Positions 10,049 through 20,776 of a DNA stretch of 64,000 nt are shown in pieces. The stretch spans positions 1,054,001 through 1,118,000 of the forward strand of contig JADILM010000007.1 in assembly GCA_016617785.1 (NCBI GenBank), in the 5' to 3' direction. Position 1 is the stretch's first letter; every line of letters begins with the position of its first letter. The notes under the pieces were generated by a model. It searched no databases, was not told where the DNA came from, and saw nothing but the letters and a program-made list of their open reading frames with translations. The stretch is from Sporobolomyces roseus. Its lineage: Eukaryota; Basidiomycota; Microbotryomycetes; Sporidiobolales; Sporidiobolaceae. The position numbers and the translations under genes were made by a program.

Positions 10049-13000
10049 ATGAAGCTTACACTCAAGCCATCTTCATCCTATCCAATCCCTTCGACCTTCC
10101 ACTCTCACTACATTCCACCTCCTCATCTCCCTCCAGCGAAACACTTGAAAGTTCCTCTCGCTTACACCAAAGCCAAACGGAATCTGCAACAAACGGGACT
10201 CCTCTTGCCGAGCTATCTCGCTGCTGACAAAGCGTTATGGTGGCAATTCGCGATTGATGAAGTTTGTTGGAATCTCGAAGATGAGGAAGTCGTCGTCTCG
10301 TTTTCGGATGGAACTGAGGAAAGATGGGATTTGGGAGGACCAAAATCGTCAGAATCGATCATGGAGGACGATGAGTATAGTCAAGCAGTCGAGGTGGAGG
10401 AGGAACCTCAAGCGTCGTCGTCGTCTTCGCAAAACGAAACTCGTCGAACCTCTCGCTGGTCTCCCGAAACCGTTCTCGCTCGACTCAGATCCTTCGCCAT
10501 CGAGCTACGATCCGCTTACGAAGATATTACTACCGCTACACTTCTCGATCCTCACGCTCCTTCAATAGAAGACGAAGAGGATCACTCGATTCTGATGGGT
10601 CTCTCTGCCGATCCAGCAAAGCAAGTCCCTTTCGAATGGAGTCGAGCCGAGTCATTACACGATTACTACATGAAGGGAGACTTTGGAGACATCGTGAGGG
10701 ATATCGAAGTGGAGGAGGAGAAATCGAAACGAAGACCTTCGCAGTCAAAAACGAACGAATCTTCGTCAGATCAACCGACTCACGGACAGTTCAAATCCCG
10801 TCGAAGACCAACTCGAATCCCTCTCACTTACGAATCAGCTCCTACTCCTCCACCTTCGAATACTCACGCTCGACAATCGCACGACTACCTCTCTACCATT
10901 CATCTCCTCACTCAGATTCGAGAATACCTTGCCGACCTCCTTCCTTCGACCATCTATCCACAGTTGAGAGAAGAACTACCTTCGACCTACTCGCTATGGT
11001 GTGTCGACGGAGCGATTGCATGGTGTAGGAGAGAAGCGATTCGAAAGGGTGCAGAAGCGGGAGAACAGATCCTCGACCTCCTCGACGAAGATGCCGAAAG
11101 TCTACTCGCTTCGAGCACACAAGCATCCGAGATTGAGATCTTGAGTGAGGGTGAGGATTCGATGGAAGTCGATAGTGAACACGAAGGGAGTTGGGGAATC
11201 GAGATTCGAGAAGGACGAGGACGGTATCAAGCTTCAAGTTGGAACGGTTACGCTCGAAAGGAGATGAAGAGATCGGACAACCCGCTCGACAGTATGAGGG
11301 AAGATTTCAAGTTGAGATGTTGGGCGGAGGATGCGATTGAGAGGGAGAGAGCTTTAGAAAGGGAACAATGGTTGAAGAAGGAGGAACAACCTAAATGGCA
11401 CATTCCTCCAGAACCTTGGGAAGTGTCGATTCCTATCGATGATTTGGATAGCGAGTTTGAGGAGATGATTGAGGAAACGAGGGGAAGGAAAGGATTCAAG
11501 AACGCTTTTTCAGCTTTTTCGATGCCTCGATCTCTTACAAGCTCACCTCCTCAACCTCCCACTTCTCCACCTCAAGCTTCTTTCGATTCGTACTCGACGC
11601 CACCACACCTCGTTTCCCCTTCTTCCTCCTCTTCCGATTTCGACCCTTTATCCGATCCTTCCTCCGAACCAGATTCGACGACTTATAGCGATTTCTTCTA
11701 CCCTGAAGATTACCTCGAAGAAGATTTCTTACCCAACAAGTTACCGAAAGCGGTCGTTACTCCCAGTCGATCGAGGAATAGAGTGATGGAACAGGCGAGA
11801 GAGAAACTTCATGCGAAACTCAACGAAATCGCTGGTGTGAGTCAATAATTTTCTCTCGCTCTCCTCTCATGGATATGGGCTGATACTTCGCACCTTCACC
11901 TGTATAGCTCGAGAAGAAAATGAAGGAATTGCATGATTTCGCTTCAGAAGAACAAGTCAATTGGGAGGAAGATTTCGAAGAGCAACGACGTGAGTGGAAG
12001 GAATTGGCTTGCAATCGTCTCGTACTTACATGACGACTCCTTGACCTGCAGGTATCAAGGAGAAAGACGTTCCGTCGGATTCTGGACTTCGCACACCCGG
12101 ACCGTCTTCGACTTCTCCTCCTCCCACTCCTCGTTCGAAGAAGGTTCTCCCACTCAAAGCACAACCTCTCCGACACCAAACTGCCGATCGCTCTCTCACC
12201 AACTCGCTTGCTACCGCCCTTCGTCAACTCGAACCGAAAGCGACAGTTCGCAAAGGGACTTTTGACAAAGCTCGCAAAGCATCGAACAAACGAACTATCA
12301 TCGCTACTCCGAGACCTAGGAAGCGACAGAAGTTCAATCTGGAGACATTGGATCGAGTCACAGCTTTAGCGATTCAGGTTAGGGAAGATTCGAAAGTTGA
12401 GAAAGATGGAGGAGAGGCAGGGAAACCGAAGAAGAAGAAGAGGAAACAAGAACAGGTCGCGTTGTCGGAGAAAGTGGCGAGAGCGAATGGAGTGAGGGAT
12501 GAAGGAGCGGAGTTCAAGAAGAGGAAGAAAAAGGGCAAACCTATCAAGCGAGAAGATTCACAGATCAACCTCGATTCTCGTTCACCCACTCTCGCTTCAC
12601 TTCTACCGTCTACGAGTCCTCCAGCTCTCACAGCAGATACAGCAAGAAGGTTGACTCTCGCCGAACTCGCCCATCATCGCAAGTCCCCCGTAGCCGATCT
12701 CGCGGAACTCCCAACTTCTCTCAATCCCGACAGCAAGTTCCCTTCTCTCCCTCAGCAAGATATACTTGTCGATCCAAACCCTTCGGCCTCCTTCCCTCAC
12801 TCGGACGACGACGGAGAATTGACGGACGAGGAGGAGTTCGACGATAATCCTTTCATTCTTCATTTCGACGATGCTACAGGCGAAGTTGAATACCACGACT
12901 CGGAAATGATCGATATCGTCGACTCACCTACGCCTCATCCTTTACTACCTCCCGATTCCGCTCTTTCTTTCATCGCAGCTTCTCGACTTCCTTCGCTTAC

Positions 13001-13430
13001 TCCTTCTACTCCGACCAACTCGACTTCCCTCTTCCCTACTTCCTATACCCGTGTCGAAGACTCTTCGATCGATCCCGTACTACGTCGCCTTTCCTTCCCT
13101 TCTCAACCCAACCTCACCGCTTCACCTTTTCCAACTCCTCCTTCTTCGCAACCAACGAATACTCTCTCTATTCCGATCACTTCGCCCTACTTCCCGATAC
13201 CTCAGCCTCAGTCGACTCCTCAGAAAGAAGCTCAAAGCGAAAGTCTAGCGAGTAAGATGTTGGAAAAGTTTGCGATTCTAGCTGGAAAGACGAATGAAGA
13301 GGACTCGAAGAGCTTCGCAATCGAGGGATCAGTCGGAGCCGGATCCGATTTCGATGGTGTAGCAGTCACTGAGCAGGCGAAGGACGAGGAAGTAAGAGAA
13401 GAAGGGTCGAAGGGAGAGAAGGTCGAATGA
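10049..13430 (+). CDS. Large acidic protein of unknown function
   Basis: Exons 10049-11836, 11908-11989 and 12052-13430 give 1,082 aa. No known domain was recognised. Residues 1-110 look folded (LWWQFAIDEVCWNLEDEEVV), as does a helical block around residues 285-345 (YLSTIHLLTQIREYLADLLP, then TYSLWCVDGAIAWCRREAI). The middle is very acidic. A Trp-rich stretch near 400-470 (LRCWAEDAIERERALEREQW, KWHIPPEPWEVSIP) may be another small module. The last third is disordered, with Lys/Arg clusters such as KPKKKKRKQE and KKRKKKGKP that look like nuclear localisation signals, so a nuclear role is a fair guess. The Trp-containing blocks may be useful for profile searches. The long coding exon and phase-consistent introns make the gene itself secure. 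Confidence 0.8.
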
Positions 13431-14370
13431 AGGAATCGATGGTTTGTTCTCCTTTAGCGATCATCTTGTACCTTGTCGTTGCGAGCTGATCCACGACGGG
13501 AAGAACAGCTTGTACAATTTGTAGATCGACTCAATCCCGCCTGTACCTCCTAAACTTCCAACGCATTCCTCCTTCGCTTCACACTCTCGCCCTCAATACC
13601 CACTACCCTCATACCATACTGCATTCAAATTGTGCAATCTCCAATCGATTCGGAAACTAACTGATTCGGATTTTTCGAGTTTCGAGGCTGGCGAGTGAGG
13701 GAAAGTGAGGGAAAGTGAGAAGTTTATTCCTGCTCGTTCGAGTATGGTGAACGTATGTGTGACGACATGATTGAAGCCGAGGGCTGAGAGTGATTGAGAG
13801 TGATGCGAGGCTGGGGAAACGAGTGAGGAGAAGCTTGGAGAGAAAGAAGGCGAGGGTGCTATTTTTCGCGTCAAAATCAAAGCTCACCTCTCGCTTTTTT
13901 CGCTCTATCGGCGAGTTTCTCTCTCCCGTTGGCTTTGAGACTGACTACGAGGTTAGTTCTTGACAGTAAGGACTCGCCAGCCTCGAGTTGAGTGAAGTTA
14001 CCAGCAAAATTCAGAGTACGGCCGGGTGGAGTCTCCAGTCAAAACTCCAGCTTTTTCAGTGAAGCGCGTCACCACTCTCCTGTCGAACCCTCAAAAGAGA
14101 CACGCATTTTTTTTCAGTCTTCTCTTCTCTTTCTCTCTTCTCTCTCACTTCATCCTTCTCGCTTCTAGCTTCAACCCTACTTTACCCTAGGTGAGGACTA
14201 CTTTCACTCTTTGAGCCCGCAAAAAGCTCCTCAATCAGATTGAACGACTTTACTGACCGATGAAGTCCGTTCTCCCTTTCTCTCCTTCCTTCCTTCTCGC
14301 TACAGAAAGCCAGTCCTTTCTACCTTTACAGAACACCTACAAACACCACCAAACTCTCAACTCCTCAATC
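13431..14370. other. Intergenic region and leader of the HAD phosphatase gene
   Basis: No convincing coding potential was seen. The short minus-strand ORFs near 13590-13890 overlap each other and have no start or splice context. A candidate 5' UTR intron from 14190 (GTGAGG) to 14306 (GCTACAG) would remove the upstream in-frame ATG at 14260, which supports 14371 as the main start of the next gene. Confidence 0.45.
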
Positions 14371-15805
14371 ATGTCCGGATTCCGATCAGCCGTCTCTTCC
14401 TTCTCAGCTTCCGACTCTGCTCGTCCCTCTCCTACCGCTTCCCCCTGGGACACTCCCCTCGCTACCCCTTTCGACTCCCCCGCCACTACCCCAGGAGGAT
14501 CCCCCAATGTTCACGCTCACAACAAGAACAAGATTCCTAAAGCTGAGGATATTCACATGATTCTTTCGGATGGTGAGCTCTGCAGATTCAATACCCTGAT
14601 CGGGCAGAAGCTGATGAAGATGGGAAATAGTTGACGGAACTCTCTTCACCGACAAGCACGAACTTCACCCTACCACTCTCGAAGCCATTCACTACATTCG
14701 CAAGACTCGACCTGAACTCCCTATCATCCCCGTTACCGGCAAACAACTCCCTTCATGCGGGTAAGCTACTCTGAGATCTGTTCTGAAGGGAAGAGCGGCT
14801 AAATTGACCCATTTCTTGCAATTTTCCGTACTAGTGACCTCGTCTCGCAACTCAAGATTGAAGAGTTCCCCGCTGCCTGCCTTCACGGTGCCATCATTTA
14901 CGACAAGGACCGCAACATCGAGCAAGCCATGGCCCTCGAGCCTCACTTTGTCCGAGATGTCTCCCGTTTGATGCGAAAGCACAACAAGTCGACTTTCCTT
15001 TACGTTGCCGACTCGGTCGCCATGGTTACCAAGGAGGAGAACGGTTCGCAAGATTGGGAGCAAGTCACTCGTGGATTCGACCCCTGCGTTACCGATGAGC
15101 GTGATACCGATTTCATGCAAACCGTCCTCAAGGGCAAGTCGAAGATTGGAAAAGTGAGTCGAATCTCTTCGTATCTCTCTGACCGGTCACTTACGGCCTT
15201 TGCCCATCTCACAGATGTTCCTTCCCATGGACGAGAGCGTAGTTCCCGAATACATCGAACTCATCGAAAAGTCTTTCCCCGACGTCGCTTTCAAGATCAC
15301 CCGTGCCCTTCCCTACATCATCGAGATCGTCGCTGAGGGTGTCGACAAGTCTGCTGCTCTCGCCTTCTTCTGCGCCAAGTTCAACATCAAGCCCCAAAAC
15401 GTTATCACTTTCGGTGATGGTGAGAACGAGTGAGTTTGAGACCTTCTTTCAGCGACTTTCTTCGGGCGCTGACATTGTTCTTTTCCACAGCTGCGGTATG
15501 TTTGAGGCTTCCGGCTACTCTGTTCACATGGCCAACGCGATGGCTAAGCCTCGCGCGACTGCCAAGTACGGAACTGCTTCCAACAAGTGAGCTCTCTCCT
15601 CTCTGTACCCTCTCGTTCTCAACCCGGTCACTGACGGTGATTTGCTTCTCTCTTTTTCAGCGAGGGAGGTGTAGGACAATTCCTCGACAAGATCTTCCGA
15701 CCTGAGATGGCAAAGCCCGATGGAGGACTCAACGTTGAGCACCTCAAGCAACTCGACCGATCCCTTGCCGCTTCCTCCCCTCTCGCTTCTGGTGTCTACC
15801 CATAA
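14371..15805 (+). CDS. Cof-type HAD-superfamily phosphatase
   Basis: Six exons (14371-14572, 14631-14760, 14835-15153, 15215-15429, 15491-15586, 15661-15805) give 368 aa. A Ser/Pro/Thr-rich leader of about 60 residues precedes the HAD core. Motif I is SDVDGTLF, with both aspartates (nucleophile and acid/base). Motif II is IIPVTGKQLPSCG, where the usual Ser/Thr is Thr in VTG. The C-terminal motif IV is ITFGDGENDCGMF (GDxxND), preceded by a Lys of motif III in the DKSAALAFF block. This is the Cof/YidA group, which dephosphorylates sugar phosphates or flavin precursors in the cytosol; the substrate is not predictable. Every intron is 58-74 nt and in phase. An upstream in-frame ATG at 14260 would add 37 residues but is probably spliced away. 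Confidence 0.9.
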
Positions 15806-16467
15806 ATCGACAGTCCATCCGTCAACCTCATACCCGCGAACCTGTACATAGTTTCCAACAATGTTTATAATCCTGCCTTTCCTCGCAACCTCTCACACTA
15901 GAATAGATTCCTTCCCCCTCACTCTTACCTCCTCGCATCGTTATAACCCTCTCGCATCTCGTCCTTAGATCTGATAGACAGTACTTTGCTCGTTCGTCTC
16001 TTTATCACCTTGTTTAGCTCTTGCAAAACATCACTGGTTGTTGTCGCAAACTTCTTCCTGTCCACCCGAGAGCCTTCGTCGTCTCTGTCTGTTGAGAAGA
16101 ATCTCTGCAGCTTCACCGGCCCGCTGTTGCTGAATGCGAATACATTTTCATTTCTTCGACTTGTCTGATTTTGCTGAAATTCGTCTGCCTCGCTTCTGCT
16201 TCTACCTTCTCTCAACTCCCCTAAATCCGCGTCTCTGTTTGCAGGTTGATCTTCTGTAGACCTTCCATAGGACACTTGCGGTATCAAGAGGTGAATTCGA
16301 TCTCTCCTTTCTTCCACTCTCATCAATGAACAGCTCAAGCTAACGCGTTCCCATTCACAATCTCAATCCCACCCCATAGTACATCATCTCGCAGCACCCC
16401 AGGAGTATCCTCCGCTCCTTCCTTCCTCTCCCTCCTCATCCCTCCTCCCCACTATATCTCCCACTCA
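15806..16467. other. Intergenic: HAD 3' UTR and UBR7 promoter
   Basis: A 137-codon minus-strand ORF (15925-16338) exists, but it has no recognisable domain and overlaps the promoter of the next gene. I treat this stretch as non-coding. The last 150 bases are pyrimidine-rich, typical of leaders in this window. Confidence 0.45.
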
Positions 16468-18392
16468 ATGTTGAACCGCGACTCGCTCCTCTTCTCTCCA
16501 ACCCGAGACGGCGTACCTTCCTCCGACGATAACTGGTACGCGGCCGACATCCTCGCGGGTCAAGAAGCGCTCGAACGAGAAGCGAGGGAAATTCTACCGT
16601 TCGCGATAGATCAATGTACTTATGATATGGGCTACATTAGACAACCGTTGTATGCGTGTTTGACTTGTTTGAATCATGGAGCTGTCTGTGCCGCTTGCTC
16701 GATTGCTTGCCATGGGTTGAGTCGTCAATTCCCTTTCCTCTTTCCCTCCTCCCTCTCCTCCCTCCCTAACGCAATCTCTCCTTCTTCCGCTTGACGAACT
16801 CGTGTCGACGTCTGACTGACGCCATTCGCCTCTCCACAGCGAGCATGAGCTAGTCGAGCTGTTCAATCGTCGAGTAGGTCAATCTGTCTCGAATCTAGGA
16901 TGATACATCCGCACTGATTCATGCGACGGATTCACTTCTACAGCACTTCCGATGTGATTGTGGAACTGAGAAGATGGGTGCCGGTAGTTGTTGCTCAATC
17001 TCACCTAGAGATGATGCCCCCGTCAATTCGGAAAACAAATACGATTCAAATTTTAGAGGACAGTTTTGTTTTTGTGGAAAACCTTACGATCCACATACCG
17101 AAACGTATGTCTATCCCTCTCTTTCTCTCTCCTTGTTGCTGGTCACTGAGTTGAATGAAACGATCGCAGGGACTCGATGTTTCAATGTTTAGTGTGCGAA
17201 GATTGGATTCACAACCAGTGCCTCTTCGGTTCACATGCGGACGACAACACAGCACCACTTGGGGAAGACGATTTCGATATGATTATTTGTGAACGATGTG
17301 TCAAGGGTAATGAAGGGGTTAGGATCATTGCAGAGAGGTACGCGGGGAGGGAAGGGAGTGGAGTCATGATCGTGGAGGAAGGAGGGAGGGTGAGGGGTGC
17401 TACGAAGGCGTTCGAGGAGGGGAAAGATGAGGGAATGGGAGATCTGGGAGAGGGGAGTGAGGGAGAGGTGGAACGGATATCGAATGAGGTTGAAAGCGCG
17501 TCGGGAGCGGAACAGGAGGAAGCGGGGAATGAGACGAAGAGGAAATTGGAGGGAATGGTTGATGACGAAGAAGAGCCAACAGCGAAGAAATCGAAACTGA
17601 ACACAGAAGAAAATTCGTTCTCAGCCAGCGGCGGCGATCCTTCCACTTCCTCCTCCTCCTCTAGCTCTTCACTACCTGCATCTTCTCATGCGGATCCCTC
17701 TTCCTCAGCAGCCTCCTCGATACCTACAACAGCTTCCTCAACCCTAGCTTCCTCGACTTCCTCTAGAACTTGTCACGCACCTCCAGCTTTACCTTCCTCC
17801 GAAACGCCTCTAACAGAACTCGAGAGGAATGGAGGGAGGTTGAACCTGTTTCTCGGGAATGAATGGATGGATAACTGGTGTAGATGTCAAGAGGTGCGCC
17901 GTACAGTAATTCTTCTTTCGCTGAATTGGGCTCTTGCTGATTAGTGATTTCGTGATGTGTAGTGCTTACCAATGTTCTATGATTTTCCTTATATGTTGGA
18001 GGAGGAGGATGAGTACGCTCCTCCAGAAGACGCAGAAGCTCGTGAGTCTCTGAAGCTCTTTTCAGCCCTTCCCCTGGTACTGCGAGGCTGACGAGAACTC
18101 GAGTATCACAGACAAATCTACCTTCGACCTTGGAATGGATCACTTGTTGAACAAGATGCCTCGAGCTCAAGCGTTAGATTCAATTCGTGCTTTCTCTGGA
18201 TTAAGGTGCGTCTGAATTCGCTCTCGTACGCCTCGCTTATCGTGCGATACTTACCCAGTTCCCATCGACCACAGTGATCGTATCAAGGACTACCTGAGAC
18301 CGCTAGCAGAAGCAGGAACTTCGATCAGCGCCGAACATATTCAATCGTTTTTCGCTGCCGAAAGGGAGAGGAATGGAGCTGGACAGAGGTAG
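16468..18392 (+). CDS. UBR7: UBR7-type UBR-box/PHD-finger protein
   Basis: Seven exons (16468-16715, 16840-16873, 16944-17104, 17170-17893, 17963-18041, 18112-18205, 18275-18392) give 485 aa. Residues about 50-115 form a UBR-type zinc finger, with Cys/His pairs in CTYDMGYIRQPLYACLTCLN, CAACSIACHGEHELVELF and FRCDCGT. A PHD-like finger follows (GQFCFCGKPYD, MFQCLVCEDWIHNQC, IICERC). This pairing defines UBR7 (fission yeast Mlo2), a nuclear putative E3 ligase acting on histone H2B in animals. A long acidic Ser/Ala-rich spacer lies between the PHD and the conserved C-terminal block (CRCQECLPMFYDFPYMLEEE, then helices up to SFFAAERER). The start at 16468 is the first ATG in frame; the stop TAG is at 18390-18392. 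Confidence 0.9.
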
Positions 18393-18542
18393 TCTATATC
18401 TTGCTTAGACTTTCTATTTAAAAGCCTTTGTAGCTCTCCTCGCTGCCGAATGAGTGAGATCGAAACCAAATAGAGAGAGTGTTGAGAGAGTTGCGAAAGC
18501 GAAACTTGACGAATCGTTCGCTCTTCCCCCTCTCACATTTAC

Positions 18543-20098
18543 ATGCTCTCACGCTTGTTCTCTCAATCTCGCTCAAACTTTACCAGATCATTCACTTCAA
18601 CCTCACGGTAAGTTCTTGTGTCCTCATACTCTCCCTCTTCCGTCTCTGACGTCTGCTCGAAACCTCCACTCTGTCATCTGTTTCCCTCTCCGCTACCTTC
18701 ACGAGTTGTAGATACAACATGAAAGTAATCCCTGTACCATGCCGAGTGAGTCTAGGCAATACTACTATCAGAAAACAGCTGATTGATCCCTCCCCACTTT
18801 TGTTCAGGACGATAACTATGAATACCTCATCATTGATGAATCGGTGCGCCTGCTTTCATTTCCCTCAGCTCTACGGAGATCATACTGAGGCGGATTTGGG
18901 TGAACAGACGAATAAAACCGCGATTGTTGATCCTTACACACCATCGAAACTCGAAGATGCTGCGAAGAAGGAGAATGTAAAGATTGGAGAGTTTCTCTTG
19001 ACGACTCATGGTCATCATGATCATGCTGGGTACGTCTGAAATTTCTGGACTGAGCAGATTTTTGAGGATGGAAAGCTGATTTTTGGAATGTCTGTCGCAA
19101 GAGGAAACGAAGAAGTCGTCAAGAAGTAAGCTCCCTCGTTCTGACGGAGCTAGAAATGCCAGGCTGATCAGCTTGGCCGTCGATAGGTATCCTGGAATCA
19201 AGGTCTACGCAGGAGGATCCGAAGTTTCAGCTGTTACGGATGTCGTGAGTCGCGAAGTTCTCCATATCCAGGTCGACCATGGAAGCTGATCTGGATAAGG
19301 GGTATCCTTTCACAGCTTAAGCACAACGACAATTTCAAGATTGGAAACCTCGATATTACGGCTTTGTTCACTCCTTGCCAGTAAGCGTTCACATCTCTTC
19401 TCAAACCTCGTCTGCCGGCAATTGACTTGTTCGTTGTGAACCATTACAGCACCCAAGACCATATTTGCTACTTTGTGGAAGACAAGGAGAAGGATCAAAG
19501 AGCTGTGTTCACCGGGTGAGTCTCGAGATTCTTTTCTTACTTCTCCTTTTTCACCTTCCTTCCCTCTTTCTGACTCCCAACTAATTCGCTCAATCTCTTG
19601 CACAGCGATACGCTCTTTGTCTCTGGGTGCGGTAGATTCTTCGAAGGAGAACCTCAAGAGATGCATGCAGCCTTAAACGAGATCCTCTCTTCCTTACCAA
19701 ACGACACTGTAACTTACGTCGGACACGAGTACACGACCTCGAACGTTGCCTTCTCGAAGAAAATCGACCCTGACAATGTGGCGATTCAGAAGTTGGACAA
19801 GTATTGTAAGGAGAACAAAGTCACTACTGGGAAATTCACGATTGGGGACGAGAAAGAATGGAACGTGTTCATGAGGACTGGGAGTGAAGCTGTACAGAGT
19901 ACGTTCTCACGCTCACTCATATGCTTGAATAGAAGCTGATGAAAGAGGCTGGTGGATTTACAGAGGCGACGGGAACAGAAGATCCGATTAAAGCGATGGG
20001 AATCTTGAGGGAAATGAAGGTGAGCTTTCATTCCGCTACCATATCACTTCAGCACTCTACTGATAATGCGATGTCGAAGTACACAGAACAAGGGATAA
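18543..20098 (+). CDS. GLO2: Glyoxalase II (hydroxyacylglutathione hydrolase), with mitochondrial leader
   Basis: Ten coding exons: 18543-18607, 18712-18745, 18808-18843, 18908-19029, 19102-19125, 19187-19244, 19316-19380, 19450-19515, 19606-19898 and 19964-20019, with a short last exon 20087-20098. The long form is 255 aa. It is a metallo-beta-lactamase-fold hydrolase: THGHHDHAGG (His79, His81, Asp83, His84) is the metal motif, and GDTLFVSGCGRFFEG and YVGHEYT give the other ligands. It hydrolyses S-lactoylglutathione to lactate and glutathione, the second step of methylglyoxal detoxification. The first exon encodes an Arg/Ser-rich presequence (MLSRLFSQSRSNFTRSFTST), spliced in frame to Met25 (18719). 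Starting at that inner Met would give a 231-aa cytosolic form. Confidence 0.93.
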
Positions 20099-20776
20099 GC
20101 GTCTCGCGTCTCTGGTTTGTACGAATGAACGAAATGAAGTGCAAATTTTCTGAAGTTTGCTAAATATTGCTCGTTCGTATGAAGTCTCGCTTGAGACTGT
20201 AAAGCGCCCTGAACGAGGACGAGAGAGAAAGAAAAATCGAAGTTTCTGTTGCGATCGTCGCCGAAGTGAATCCGAGTCCCCTCGCGTTTTTTCCCCCTTC
20301 CTCTTTTTTCCCCCTTCACCCACAACACACGACCTCAAACCTTCTCTCGCAAGACCAGTCGATCACTGCCTTGCTTTTTTGAATTAGCCCATCATTTTCG
20401 CCAACCAATTGTGGTCAGTCTTGCCCCTCTCTCTCTCTCTCGCTCTTTGTCGTCGTTGTTTTCTCATCGATTGGATCTCCCGCATTTACCTCCTCACTTC
20501 TGCTCCACTCTGGACCTCTACACTCCTCTCAAACGTATCATACGAATGTACAGCTCCTGTCACAACCAACACCGAGGGTGAGTTTTCCCTTCTCTTCTCT
20601 CTCCTTTCAAATCCAATTCCTCAAGTCTACTGCATTTACTCACTCCCGCTTTCGAATCATACAGTTCCCGTAAAGTCACCTCTCCCGGTATAGGACTCTA
20701 CTCTTCCTAAATCCCTCCACCGCCCCCCACTCTCACCCTAAATCTCGCCTGTTACTCCTTTTCAAATAAAGAGAAA
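20099..20776. promoter_or_regulatory. Upstream region and leader of the transporter gene
   Basis: Contains the glyoxalase II 3' UTR, then a long CT-rich leader. GTGAGT near 20579 and CATACAG ending near 20665 could bound a 5' UTR intron of the transporter. No ORF with splice or start support was seen. Confidence 0.4.

Noticed and set aside
13593..13887. Overlapping minus-strand ORFs in the gap before the HAD phosphatase
   Set aside because: Two frames overlap the same bases with low-complexity Ser/Leu content; no start or intron evidence.
15925..16338. 137-codon minus-strand ORF
   Set aside because: No domain, no splice context, and it covers the UBR7 promoter. Composition gives no positive support.
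18454..18711. Plus-strand ORF before glyoxalase II in a different frame
   Set aside because: The spliced leader reading (18543-18607) explains this region better and connects in frame to the enzyme.
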